DNA from: Bryobacterales bacterium
GTDB taxonomy: Bacteria; Acidobacteriota; Terriglobia; Bryobacterales; Bryobacteraceae
Reading direction: 5' to 3'
Assembly (NCBI GenBank): GCA_003170295.1
Contig: PNAJ01000057.1
Coordinates: 83,212 to 147,211, forward strand
DNA length: 64,000 nt
Made by a program: the position numbers and the translations under genes. The notes below the pieces were generated by a model that was not told the origin of the DNA, did no database searches, and worked only from the letters and a program-made list of their open reading frames with translations. Of this stretch, positions 38,774-47,420 are shown in pieces (position 1 is the stretch's first letter; each line of letters opens with the position of its first letter).

Positions 38774-39985
38774 ATGAATCGACGTTTTCAATTCTCCGTG
38801 GTCGCCGTATCCACTTGCGTGGTCACGCTCCTGCTGTTCGGGGCGGTCCATGGGCGCAGCGCCTCGCCGGACAATCCGTACAACAACCTGGGCGTTTATG
38901 CCGAGGTGTTGAACAAGATCAAGCTGGATTACGTCGAGGAACCGGACATGAAGGCGGTGACGCTGGGCGCGATCAACGGGATGCTCGAATCGATCGACCC
39001 ATATGCCAGCTATCTGAACGCGGATCAGTATAAGCAGTACGTGAAATCGAAGGACTCGAAGAAAGCCGACGTCGGGCTGGTGCTGTCGAAGCGGTTCGGA
39101 TACATGGGCGTTGTGGGCGCGCTGCCAGGGTCGCCGGCGGGGAAGGCCGGGTTGGGGACGGGCGATGTGATCGAATCGATCAGCAACGTTTCGACGCGCG
39201 ACATGCCGCTGGCGTTCGCGGAGCTGCTGTTCCAGGGCGACGCGGGCTCGACCATCGAAATTAGCGTGCTGCGGGCGCGCAAATCGGAAGCGCAGAAGGT
39301 GACTCTGACCCGCGCGGTGCTGGTTTATCCTCCACTGGTGGCGAAGCTGGTGACCGATCAAGGGCCCGCGCCAATCGGATTGATTGAGACAGTGACGTTA
39401 GTTCCTGGCCGTGTGAAAGAGATCGCGGCGAAAATCGCGGAGCTGGAAAAACAGGGTGCCAAGAAGTTTGTGCTCGATCTGCGGCACTGCTCGACGGGTC
39501 CGGATGAAGATGGAATTGCGCTGGCGAATCTGTTCATGGATAAGGGGCTGATCACCTACACGCTGGGACAGAAATCGGCCCGGCAGGACTTCCAGGCGTC
39601 GGCGGCGAAGGCGGTTACTAAGCTGCCTCTGGTCGTGCTGTTGAATCGCGGGACTGCGGGTGCGGCGGAGATCGCGGCGGCGGCGCTCATCGATTCCAAG
39701 CGGGCGGAATCGGTCGGCGAGCGCACCTACGGCGATGCGGCAATTCGCAAAGCGATCACGATGGACGACGGAAGCGCGGTGATTTTGTCGGTCGCGAAGT
39801 ATTATTTCCCGAGCGGTAAGGCGATCCAGGATACCGGCGTCACGCCAGGTACTCTACAAGCAGACGCGGATAATGCCGCGCCGACGGAAGACGATGAGGA
39901 AGGCGATACGCCTCCTGCAACCGCGGCGGCGCCCAAGACCGGCGATCCGGTGCTCGCGAAGGCTTTCGAGATCTTGAAGAAGTAA
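38774..39985 (+). CDS. S41 C-terminal-processing-protease-like protein lacking the catalytic Ser-Lys dyad
   Basis: 403 residues with a TM/signal segment (~8-28), helical region ~35-80, a PDZ domain ~90-170 (YMGVVGALPGSPAGKAGLGTGDVIESI) and the S41 core ~185-375. In active CTPs the core reads N-x-G-(S/T)-A-S-A-S-E and later T-(F/Y)-G-K-G. Here the first is NRGTAGAAEI, so Gly296 replaces the nucleophile Ser, and the second is TYGDAAIR, so Asp321 replaces the general-base Lys. Fold-determining residues are kept, so this is a pseudoprotease rather than a decayed gene. It overlaps the start of the FmdB gene (TAATG). A binding or scaffold role in the periplasm is inference. Confidence 0.87.
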   Translation: MNRRFQFSVVAVSTCVVTLLLFGAVHGRSASPDNPYNNLGVYAEVLNKIKLDYVEEPDMKAVTLGAINGMLESIDPYASYLNADQYKQYVKSKDSKKADVGLVLSKRFGYMGVVGALPGSPAGKAGLGTGDVIESISNVSTRDMPLAFAELLFQGDAGSTIEISVLRARKSEAQKVTLTRAVLVYPPLVAKLVTDQGPAPIGLIETVTLVPGRVKEIAAKIAELEKQGAKKFVLDLRHCSTGPDEDGIALANLFMDKGLITYTLGQKSARQDFQASAAKAVTKLPLVVLLNRGTAGAAEIAAAALIDSKRAESVGERTYGDAAIRKAITMDDGSAVILSVAKYYFPSGKAIQDTGVTPGTLQADADNAAPTEDDEEGDTPPATAAAPKTGDPVLAKAFEILKK

Positions 39986-40353
39986 TGCCAATTTACGAAT
40001 ACCGCTGTGAGAAGTGTGGCAAAGTCTTCGAAGTGCTGCAGAGGTTTTCAGACGATCCGGTTAAGATTCATGAAAATTGCGGCGGCGAGGTCGAGAAGCT
40101 CATCTCCCATTCCGCGTTCCAGTTGAAGGGTAGCGGTTGGTACGCAAGCGACTACGCGAAGGGAACTTCGACGGCGCCGAATGCCAAGGGCGACGGCAAA
40201 TCCGAGAGCGGTGCGTCGGAATCCAAAGCTGAGGGCAAATCGGAAACGGCATCCGATTCCAAGAGCGAGTCAAAATCCGATTCCAAGAGTGAATCGAAGT
40301 CTGAGACAAAGACCGAGTCGAAGCCCGCCGTCACCACTTCTAAAAGCGACTAG
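39985..40353 (+). CDS. FmdB-family zinc-ribbon protein with Ser/Lys/Glu-rich tail
   Basis: 122 residues. The first ~55 are the FmdB ribbon: MPIYEYRCEKCGKVFEVLQRF with CxxC, then HENCGGEVEKLIS. The second knuckle normally has two Cys (CPxCG); here only one remains, so zinc is probably held by three Cys plus the nearby His, or not at all. The rest is a ~60-residue tail of S, K, E, D and T repeats (SKSESKSDSKSESKSETKTE), likely disordered. Translationally coupled to the S41 pseudoprotease. FmdB-like proteins are proposed regulators of amidase and methanol genes, or cytosolic small Zn proteins; specific role unknown. Confidence 0.83.
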   Translation: MPIYEYRCEKCGKVFEVLQRFSDDPVKIHENCGGEVEKLISHSAFQLKGSGWYASDYAKGTSTAPNAKGDGKSESGASESKAEGKSETASDSKSESKSDSKSESKSETKTESKPAVTTSKSD

Positions 40354-40380
40354 TGTGACCGCGCCCGAAGGTCGCGGCTC
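40352..40380. repeat. Dispersed repeat, family B-like, shortened copy 3
   Basis: GTGACCGCGCCCGAAGGTCG then CGGCTC, resembling the ACCGC-CCC-GGTCGCGGCTC core of the copies at 29265 and 36682. It fills the space between the FmdB stop and the end of lptD. Confidence 0.45.
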
Positions 40381-40391
40381 CAAAGCAATAG

Positions 40392-42704
40392 CTAGAAGAT
40401 CCGGTCCTGTTTCTTCAGCGTCCCGACCGTGCCAATGTTCGATAGCGAGAATGCAAACTGGATCTCGCTGTTGTTGGTGGTGCCGAAGTTCAGGCGGAGA
40501 TAGCGCACGCTGATGCCGCAGCAGTCTGTGTTTCGCGTCGCCTGCACCTGCCAATACGTGGGCCGGCCCAGCCGGAAATCGTAGGCGACGTTGCCGCCAT
40601 AATTCCAGCCGCGGCGGTTGGATTTTCCATACCGGATACCCGCGTTGAGTTGATCCGAGTTTGGGAACAGGATCGGGTTCGTGGCGATAACCGTGTGGCC
40701 AAGCGTCCAGAAGATCTGGTCGATCCGCCCATCCAGCGTCACGCTGCTGTTTACGATGGAGTGACGTTCCAGATCGTAGTCCGTCCGCCACTCAAAGTTG
40801 ACCTTCGATTGCACCCGTATATCGCTGACGATGGGAGAATCGTGGCGGCGTCCGTCGAGGAACGCGAATCCCGTCAATTCGATCTCACTTTCGACCACGT
40901 TCCGCACGTTCGGGAGAATGGCCCCGCCGAACGTGGGATCGAAATAGCGGTCGTACCGAATCTGCCAGGACAGCAATTCCTTGACTGTGCCGTTCTTGTC
41001 TTTGGTCATCAGGCGGTTGGTAAGCGAAAACTCGACCTGATTGGTATCGGACAGGAGTTCAGTCTCATCGAAGCGGACCAGGCGGCTGAAATTGTCGATG
41101 CCGCTGACATCTTTATAAGTGATGCGGGGCTCGATGACGTGCTTCACTTTTTCGCCCATCCATTTCGGGGCGTCAAAAATGCGGGCCAGCGACGGCAGGA
41201 TCAGATCCACTGAGACGCTGCGGGAACTCCGCAACACATTCTGCCCGTTCACGATGGGCGTGTTGTAGACCGAGCCCGTTACAAAGCTCGAATCATAGAA
41301 TGTTTCGCGAATCCCGAACGTCGGGACAATTTGAATATCCTTCCAGCGGAAGGCCGTGGTGATTTGGGGGCCGGCGTCCAGGCGGTCGACAAACTGGCGG
41401 GTCTGAAATTCCGCCTGGTTGCGGTCGAGCAGGCCGGCGCTGGAATCGAAATACACCCAGAAGGGCCAGTTGAAGACGTTGACTTCGTGTTCGCGCTGGG
41501 AAAAATCGACTTCGGGGAGCTTGCGAATCTCGATAGTGGTCTTCGCCACAGGGTCCAGAAAATTCACGTTGCGCTGGGCGACGACGTTGAAGTCGAAATC
41601 CTTCCAGTGTTTCGTGATGAAGCCGACCGAATGGGTTTCTCCGTAAACCGCCTCATTATAGGATTGCGTGAACTGCTGCAGGAAAGCGAGTGAAGACAAA
41701 TAGTTTAGCTCGCCGCGCGCCTCCCATCCGTCGCCAAAATCGTACTTCGATTTCAAAGTGACGTGCAGGCCCTGATCGGAGGTGGTTCCAGTCATAGCGC
41801 TCGTCCTGATCCCAAACACATTCAGGTCGAAATCGGACTTCGGGTTGAACTTCCCCCGGAGTTCGGCGAAGTTCGCCAAACCGGCTCCGGTATAGTAGGT
41901 GCCTTCGTAGGTGAGGTCGAAACTGCGGTTGATGGCCCAGTAATAACCGAATCCCGCTGTATATCCGTGCGTGGAGCTGCTCCCTACGCCGGGGATGAGC
42001 AATCCGCTCCTACGTGGCTGTTTCTTAAGGGACTTATAAAAATACGGGCTGTAGAAAAGAGGGATCTTTTTCAAATAGAACCACGAGTTATGAGTGATGG
42101 CGTGGTTGCCGGGAACGATTACAAAGCTTGGACCTTTGAAAATCCACCACGGGTCGGGCACGGTGCAGTCGGTGAGAAAGCCATTGTGGATGATATAGGT
42201 ATCGTCTTTCCTTTCTGCCCATTGGCCTTCAAAATAGAAAGGATTCGTTGTAGTGTTCAGACCTGGCCGGGCCTGGATGGTGGACGCCGCGGATCCCTTC
42301 ACGTTGTAGAAATCGCCGTTGTCTTCGTCCAGGTAATACTGAGCTTTATCGCAATCAAGCTTTTCCCCGCGCGCGAAGTATTCGAAATGCACGTGTCCGC
42401 GCGCCTCCACGTAGCCTGTGTCCGTGTTCCAGTCGATCTCGTCGGCCTTGATCTGCATGTCGGGCGTCTCAATGCGGACATGGACACGCAAGTGACGCCA
42501 GCTTCCCACGACCTCCTGCTCGCTCTCCGGGGAGACGAAAACTTCTTTCCGATCGGTCGGGGCGTCGGGACGATTGGGGACGACTTTCTTGTTCGGATCG
42601 GGGCTCACTTGTACGGGTTGCGGAGGGGGTGGCGGTAAAGCTGGACGGAAGACTTGCGCCTGTAAGTTGAACACTAGAATAAATAGAAGGGCTATGCGTA
42701 CCAT
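40392..42704 (-). CDS. lptD: LPS-assembly protein LptD
   Basis: 770 residues from the ATG at 42704, chosen because MVRIALLFILVFNLQAQ is a clean signal peptide; a 136-codon longer frame has no family features. Residues ~15-60 are proline-rich, ~70-190 form the LptA-like jellyroll/OstA domain (VRIETPDMQIKADEIDWNTDTGYVEARG, KAQYYLDEDNGDFYNVKG), and the rest is the outer-membrane barrel (IPLFYSPYFYKSLKKQPRRSGLLIPGVG...). It would insert LPS into the outer leaflet with LptE; few cysteines are visible, so the classic disulfide pairing is uncertain. Divergent from the RDD gene. Confidence 0.85.
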   Translation of the reverse strand: MVRIALLFILVFNLQAQVFRPALPPPPPQPVQVSPDPNKKVVPNRPDAPTDRKEVFVSPESEQEVVGSWRHLRVHVRIETPDMQIKADEIDWNTDTGYVEARGHVHFEYFARGEKLDCDKAQYYLDEDNGDFYNVKGSAASTIQARPGLNTTTNPFYFEGQWAERKDDTYIIHNGFLTDCTVPDPWWIFKGPSFVIVPGNHAITHNSWFYLKKIPLFYSPYFYKSLKKQPRRSGLLIPGVGSSSTHGYTAGFGYYWAINRSFDLTYEGTYYTGAGLANFAELRGKFNPKSDFDLNVFGIRTSAMTGTTSDQGLHVTLKSKYDFGDGWEARGELNYLSSLAFLQQFTQSYNEAVYGETHSVGFITKHWKDFDFNVVAQRNVNFLDPVAKTTIEIRKLPEVDFSQREHEVNVFNWPFWVYFDSSAGLLDRNQAEFQTRQFVDRLDAGPQITTAFRWKDIQIVPTFGIRETFYDSSFVTGSVYNTPIVNGQNVLRSSRSVSVDLILPSLARIFDAPKWMGEKVKHVIEPRITYKDVSGIDNFSRLVRFDETELLSDTNQVEFSLTNRLMTKDKNGTVKELLSWQIRYDRYFDPTFGGAILPNVRNVVESEIELTGFAFLDGRRHDSPIVSDIRVQSKVNFEWRTDYDLERHSIVNSSVTLDGRIDQIFWTLGHTVIATNPILFPNSDQLNAGIRYGKSNRRGWNYGGNVAYDFRLGRPTYWQVQATRNTDCCGISVRYLRLNFGTTNNSEIQFAFSLSNIGTVGTLKKQDRIF

Positions 42705-42853
42705 ATAAAGTTCGTGACAAATCGAACCGAATATGGTACTTAGGATTGATGCGGAGCTAGCGGAGCCGCCGGAAGGCGTAAAAGGAAGGCTCAATCGAGC
42801 ACCGTAACAGAGCCGTAGTAGGCGAGTCAAGTGAGCGCGGGAAAGGGATTGCG

Positions 42854-43711
42854 ATGCAGTGTAGGTACTGCCAGAACTGGAACGAAGAAGACGAGCGGCG
42901 ATGCGTCCGCTGCGGCCGGAGGCTGCATCTCGCATCGGCTCGCTCTGCTCCCGAGACTTATCCGACAACCCGTCCGCTGACGGCTGCAACAGCTCCCGCT
43001 TTCGAAAGCATTCAGGGCGGTCACGCGTTGGGGGCCGCGGCTTCCGAGCGCTCAGAGTCTCAACCATTGTTATTCCGTGACGCGGCATACCGCGATGGCG
43101 TTGCGGGGCCAAAGGTAATTCCTATCCCGATGCTGACTCCGTCCAGACCGGCATCGAGAACCGAAGCTTCGCACAGAACGCGTCCAGCGACGCCGCGGGT
43201 TCCCAGGCGCGGGCTGGACTCGCAGCAATCGCTCGATTTCCACGGCGCTGCGGCCGACGGGTCGGCGGCCGGTACAGAGATCCACGCGGTGATTTATTGC
43301 GACGCGCCTGTGGCGCTGCCCGCGCACCGCATGATCGCGGCGGCGTTCGATGCCAGCATGGTTCTCATCGCCGTGGGATTGTTCCTGGGGATCTTTTTCC
43401 TTTCGGGCGGCATGCTGATGTTGTCGAAACAAAATGCTCCATTTTTGATATCCGTAGCCGCGCTGCTGGCATTGTTCTACCGCTTCCTGTGGGTGCTGGG
43501 TAACGGCGAAACGCCCGGTATGCGATTCGCGGGATTGCGTCTGGTCAACTTCGACGGCCGCTTGCCCGATCGCGATCAGCGAGCCTTTCGGCAAGTCTCG
43601 AGCCTGCTGAGTTTCCTCTCCGCTGGGCTGGGCTTGGTGTGGGCTTTGGTGGACGAAGAAAACCTCACCTGGCACGACCACATTTCGAAAACGTTTCCAA
43701 CGCCGGGCTAA
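42854..43711 (+). CDS. RDD-family membrane protein with N-terminal zinc ribbon
   Basis: 285 residues. It starts with a treble-clef or ribbon CRYCQNWNEEDERRCVRCG (two CxxC), then a ~100-residue low-complexity linker, then the RDD domain from ~165: two hydrophobic helices (ASMVLIAVGLFLGIFFLSGG; APFLISVAALLALFYRFLWV) and the signature GNGETPGMRFAGLRLVNFDG and TWHDHISKT. RDD proteins are poorly understood inner-membrane proteins, some linked to Na+/H+ exchange or other transport. Ribbon at the N-terminus suggests a cytoplasmic metal or protein contact. Confidence 0.83.
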   Translation: MQCRYCQNWNEEDERRCVRCGRRLHLASARSAPETYPTTRPLTAATAPAFESIQGGHALGAAASERSESQPLLFRDAAYRDGVAGPKVIPIPMLTPSRPASRTEASHRTRPATPRVPRRGLDSQQSLDFHGAAADGSAAGTEIHAVIYCDAPVALPAHRMIAAAFDASMVLIAVGLFLGIFFLSGGMLMLSKQNAPFLISVAALLALFYRFLWVLGNGETPGMRFAGLRLVNFDGRLPDRDQRAFRQVSSLLSFLSAGLGLVWALVDEENLTWHDHISKTFPTPG

Positions 43712-43774
43712 TCTGAGCGCTTGCTTACGCGCCATGCAGGAAGCGGGCGCTACAATTGGGAGAAGTTTCTAAAT

Positions 43775-44053
43775 ATGGGTTCCCAACTTCTTAGTCCAAG
43801 CTCCGAGGCTGCCATTTGGGCCCGTCTGATGCAGGCACAAAAGGATGAACTGCCCCACGAAGCCGCCGAGTTCTTACTGTCATTGGATTTTGGGGATGGT
43901 GATCAGCACCGGATGCTGCAATTGGCGGAGCGGTCGGATGCTGGCACTTTGACGGCTGAAGAGCAAACAGAGTTCGACGGGTACCTTCACGTTGGAAACC
44001 TGCTCGCTGTCATGCAATCCAAGGCCCGCCTCGCTCTCAAAACGAAGTCGTGA
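43775..44053 (+). CDS. Hypothetical 92-residue partner of the HNH gene
   Basis: Start at the ATG at 43775 (MGSQLLSPSSEAAIWARLM), after GGGAGAAG. The protein is helical and acidic (KDELPHEAAEFLLSLDFGDG, LTAEEQTEFDGYLHVGNLLA). Its last codon overlaps the start of the HNH gene by four bases (GTGA), a coupling often seen for this pair in other bacteria. I do not know its function; immunity or chaperone roles for the nuclease are possible. Confidence 0.72.
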   Translation: MGSQLLSPSSEAAIWARLMQAQKDELPHEAAEFLLSLDFGDGDQHRMLQLAERSDAGTLTAEEQTEFDGYLHVGNLLAVMQSKARLALKTKS

Positions 44054-44456
44054 ACCGGGAGGTTGTCCAGGGATGCCGGCAACGTGCCAAAGACCGGTGC
44101 GAGTATTGTCATCTTCCCGCGATCGTATATCCTTTGCCCTTTCATGTTGACCACATCGTCGCACGTCAGCATGGAGGCAAAACTGTTCTTGAGAATCTCG
44201 CCCTCGCCTGTCTTCACTGCAATCGGCACAAGGGCCCGAACATTGCGGGAACCGATCCCAACACCGGAGAGATCACTCGACTCTTCCATCCACGCCAGAG
44301 GACCTGTGGAGCGAACACTTCGAGTGGATGGGAGCGGTGCTGGGCGGCCGGACAGCGATTGGCCGCGCGACGATTCATGTGCTTGCGATCAATGGTGCGG
44401 ATTTTCTCGCTATGCGAAAAGCGCTCATCGAGGAGCAAGTGTTTCCGCTGGAATAA
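44050..44456 (+). pseudogene. HNH endonuclease with a frameshift near its C-terminus
   Basis: The first ~85 residues hold a complete HNH motif: CEYCH, HVDHIVARQHGGKTVLENLAL and CLHCNRHKG. After LFHPRQ the frame goes off into a Cys/Arg-rich tail ending at 44496. Shifting one position near 44297-44303 restores DLWSEHFEWMGAVLGGRTAI then GRATIHVLAINGADFLAMRK and ALIEEQVFPLE, the ordinary C-terminus of the family, ending with a TAA at 44454-44456. The nuclease core is intact but the terminal third is not. One base seems missing; decay or assembly error cannot be told apart. Confidence 0.8.
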
Positions 44457-44505
44457 GCTGGCGAGCCGCCTCCCACTTTGCTTCGACCGATGGTAGGCTG
44501 AAGAA

Positions 44506-45072
44506 GTGAGTCGTCCAGTTGCCCGCTACACGCCTTCGCGCCGATACTTTTCTTTGGCACTGATTGCCGTTGGCGGAGCCGCGCTTAGCGGATGGACGGG
44601 GCTGCGCTGGGCGCCGGCATGGATCGCCGCGGGGGCGTTTGCCATCACCGCGCTGGCGATCCTGATATTTGCGTTGCGGCCCGCCGTTGAAATTTTCGAA
44701 ACGCATCTGTCCGTTGGCCGTAGAGCGGTCGCGTGGGGCGACATCCGGAGGCTGGATCAGACGGGTTGGAATGCGCCTCTCGCGGTTTATCTGACCCTCG
44801 CCGACGGCCATCGTTTTTTGATTCTTTATCCAGGCGATCTCGATTCCTCCACCAGTCTGCTCCGCCATCTGCGGCGCTATTCGCGAGAAGCTCTGCTCGA
44901 CGGCATCCCGTACCGCCAGTTCTGGGGGGAAGCGGCAACCGAGCGCAAGCAACTGGCCCCGCCGCCGCGTTATCCTCTGCTGCGTCCGGAGGACGAGGAC
45001 GAAGTGGAGAAGATGCTCCAGAAGCTGAAATCCGTGGGTCGCATCGACGGGCGAGGCTCGGACGAGAAGTGA
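44506..45072 (+). CDS. Hypothetical membrane protein with a PH-like domain
   Basis: 188 residues from a GTG. Two hydrophobic segments (~14-30 SLALIAVGGAALSGWTGL; ~36-56 WIAAGAFAITALAILIFAL) anchor it in the inner membrane. The remainder, IFETHLSVGRRAVAWGDIRRLDQTGWN...FLILYPGDLDSSTSLLRHLRR, resembles bacterial PH-like (bPH) domains. The C-terminal end is charged and probably cytoplasmic. It is 13 bases before a YdcF-like gene and probably co-transcribed with it and the ABC transporter. Function unknown. Confidence 0.68.
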   Translation: MSRPVARYTPSRRYFSLALIAVGGAALSGWTGLRWAPAWIAAGAFAITALAILIFALRPAVEIFETHLSVGRRAVAWGDIRRLDQTGWNAPLAVYLTLADGHRFLILYPGDLDSSTSLLRHLRRYSREALLDGIPYRQFWGEAATERKQLAPPPRYPLLRPEDEDEVEKMLQKLKSVGRIDGRGSDEK

Positions 45073-45085
45073 CGAATCTATTTCA

Positions 45086-45664
45086 GTGAAGTGGATTCTT
45101 CGCGCGACGGCCCTGGCGTTAGTGGTGCTGCTCGTCGTATGGTTGTACCCACCCATTCTGGCCGCTCTCGGTAATTTCCTCGTGCAGGCGGGACCGCCGC
45201 AAAAGACCGACATCATCGTGGTGCTGGCCGGCGATGGTTTTGGACATCGGATTCTGACTGCGGCGGAACTGGTTAAAGAGGGTTTTGCTCCGCAGGCGCT
45301 GATCAGTGGACCCTACGGCATGTACGGGAATTATGAATGCGATCTCGCCATTCCATTCGCCGTAAAGGCGGGTTATCCGGAATCGTACTTCCTGCACCTG
45401 GAGCATCGCGCCCGTTCGACGGCCGATGAGGCTCAGATAGTCGTGGAAAAGCTCCGCGCGATGGGCTTGAAACGAGTGCTTCTGGTCACCAGCAATTACC
45501 ACACGCGGCGTTCGGGGAGGATTTTTCATCGCGCCGCGCCGGACCTGGATATTTTCGTCGTATCCGCGCCGGATGAATTCTTCAAACCGGACAGTTGGTG
45601 GCACGACCGGGAAGCGCGCAAGATTTTTTTGTTGGAGTGGACGAAGACCGTCGCCGAGCGGTGA
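45086..45664 (+). CDS. YdcF/DUF218 family protein
   Basis: 192 residues from GTG. One N-terminal TM segment (RATALALVVLLVVWLYPP) and a soluble domain: DIIVVLAGDGFGHRILTAAELVKEG, RARSTADEAQIVVEKLRAMG, VLLVTSNYHTRRSGRIFHR. The E in STADEA and the SNYHTRR motif are the conserved DUF218 site, thought to bind nucleotides or act in murein/ECA-linked metabolism. Followed by an ABC exporter 13 bases later, so an envelope role is likely. Confidence 0.85.
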   Translation: MKWILRATALALVVLLVVWLYPPILAALGNFLVQAGPPQKTDIIVVLAGDGFGHRILTAAELVKEGFAPQALISGPYGMYGNYECDLAIPFAVKAGYPESYFLHLEHRARSTADEAQIVVEKLRAMGLKRVLLVTSNYHTRRSGRIFHRAAPDLDIFVVSAPDEFFKPDSWWHDREARKIFLLEWTKTVAER

Positions 45665-45677
45665 CGAAGGTCCGGTG

Positions 45678-47420
45678 ATGAAAAGTGCAATTCAATTTCT
45701 GTGGCCCCATTTGCGGCGTTACCGGCGCGATTATGCGCTCGGCTTCGGTGCGCTGGCGGCGAAGGATATTCTAGGCGCGTCGATCCCCCTCGCGATGCGC
45801 GCGGCTGTCGATTCGCTAACCACCGACCGCTCCTTGCGGCTGTTGTTCGAATTCTGCGGGCTTCTTGTCGGCCTTTCCATCGCGAAGGGCGTTTTTCAAT
45901 ACTGGATGCGCGTGATCCTGATCGGCATATCCCGCGATATTGAATACGATCTGCGCAACGATCTGTTCGCGCGTCTGGTCACCCTCGACGCGGCGTTTTA
46001 CGGGCGTATGCGGACGGGCGATATTCTGGCGCGCGCCACCAACGATATGAACGCCGTGCGGATGATGCTGGGGCCGGGCGTCATGTACTGGTTCGAGACG
46101 TCGCTCACGTTGCTGCTCTCCGTGAGCGTGATGCTGTGGGTGGACTGGCCTCTGACGCTGGTCGCGCTGATTCCGGCGCCCTTTGTGAGCCTCGCCGTGC
46201 TGGTGTTCGGGCGGAAGATTCACGACCGATTCGAAGCGATCCAGGAAATGTTCTCCGACCTCAGCAGCCGCGTGCAGGAGAATCTTTCGGGCGTCCGCGT
46301 GGTGCGCGCGTATGTGCAGGAACGCTCCGAGCTGGCTCATTTTGAGACGCTCAATCGGGGTTATATAAGAGAGAATCTGCGCCTCGCGAAGATCTCGGGG
46401 TTGTTCAATCCTCTGCTGACGACGCTGGTCGGATTCTCGTTCCTATTCGTCTTGTGGTTCGGCGGCGTGCGGCTTTCCTCGCACCGGATTTCGCTTGGCA
46501 GCTTCGTGATGTTCAACACGTACATGGGCATGCTGGTCTGGCCGTTGATCGCAATGGGCTGGGTGGCGAATCTGATGGAGCGTGGACGGGCATCGCTCGG
46601 GCGCGTACGCGGATTGCTCGAAGAGCGTCCAAAAATCGCTGCGCCCGCGAAGTCGCGCGCGATTCCCTCGCCTTTAAGGGGAGAGATCGAATTCTTGAAC
46701 GCCAGCGTCCACTATGGAGACCGGCCCGCGCTCGAAAATGTCACGATGCGCATCCCCGCGGGCATGACCGTGGCGATCGTCGGGCACACGGGCAGCGGAA
46801 AGAGCACGCTGGCGCATCTGGTGCCGCGGCTGCTCGATCCCAGCGCAGGGTTGGTGACTCTTGATGGTATCGACCTGCGCGAGTTTTCTCCTGAAGACGT
46901 CCGCCGCGAGATCGGATACGTTCCGCAGGAGACGTTTCTGTTCAGCGCGACGCTGTGGGAAAACATCGCATTCGGCGTCAAGAATGCGAATGAGGCGGAC
47001 ATTCGGCGGGCTGTCGAGATTGCCGGGCTTGCGCCCGATATCGACGGATTTCCCGACGGCCTCAAGACCGTTGTCGGCGAGCGAGGGATCACTCTATCGG
47101 GCGGGCAGAAGCAGCGTACGGCGATTGCTCGCGCGGTATTGCGCAATCCGCGTATCTTGATCCTCGACGACGCGCTGGCGAGCGTCGATACGGCGACGGA
47201 GGAGCGCATTCTCTCCGAGTTGTCGCGCGTGATGCACGGCCGCACGACGATTCTGATTTCCCATCGCGTCTCGACCATCCGCAACGCGGACCGCATTTTT
47301 GTGATCGAGCACGGCGAGCTGGTGGCCGAAGGCTCCCACGCCGAGTTGCTGGAACGCGGCGGATATTACGCCGACTTATATGAGAAGCAGCTGCTCGAAG
47401 AGGAGCTGGAGGCGATTTAA
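45678..47420 (+). CDS. ABC exporter, fused permease-ATPase, with Asp in the catalytic Glu position
   Basis: 580 residues from the ATG at 45678; a longer open frame lies inside the upstream gene. Residues 1-310 are six TM helices with ABC_membrane features (MRTGDILARATNDMNAVRMMLGPG). The ATPase domain has Walker A GHTGSGKST (~368), Q-loop IGYVPQETFLFSATL, signature LSGGQKQR (~473), Walker B LILDDALASVD (~494) and H-loop ISHRVSTI. In Walker B the usual catalytic Glu is Asp (DD), as in the degenerate half of heterodimeric exporters such as TM287 or BmrC. The partner half is not adjacent. Substrate unknown; MsbA/MdlB-type lipid or drug export likely. Confidence 0.85.
   Translation: MKSAIQFLWPHLRRYRRDYALGFGALAAKDILGASIPLAMRAAVDSLTTDRSLRLLFEFCGLLVGLSIAKGVFQYWMRVILIGISRDIEYDLRNDLFARLVTLDAAFYGRMRTGDILARATNDMNAVRMMLGPGVMYWFETSLTLLLSVSVMLWVDWPLTLVALIPAPFVSLAVLVFGRKIHDRFEAIQEMFSDLSSRVQENLSGVRVVRAYVQERSELAHFETLNRGYIRENLRLAKISGLFNPLLTTLVGFSFLFVLWFGGVRLSSHRISLGSFVMFNTYMGMLVWPLIAMGWVANLMERGRASLGRVRGLLEERPKIAAPAKSRAIPSPLRGEIEFLNASVHYGDRPALENVTMRIPAGMTVAIVGHTGSGKSTLAHLVPRLLDPSAGLVTLDGIDLREFSPEDVRREIGYVPQETFLFSATLWENIAFGVKNANEADIRRAVEIAGLAPDIDGFPDGLKTVVGERGITLSGGQKQRTAIARAVLRNPRILILDDALASVDTATEERILSELSRVMHGRTTILISHRVSTIRNADRIFVIEHGELVAEGSHAELLERGGYYADLYEKQLLEEELEAI

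Noticed and set aside
37910..39361. Long open frame on the - strand opposite the TIGR03118 and S41 genes
   Set aside because: Spans two genes with well-supported + strand products and shows no recognisable domain.
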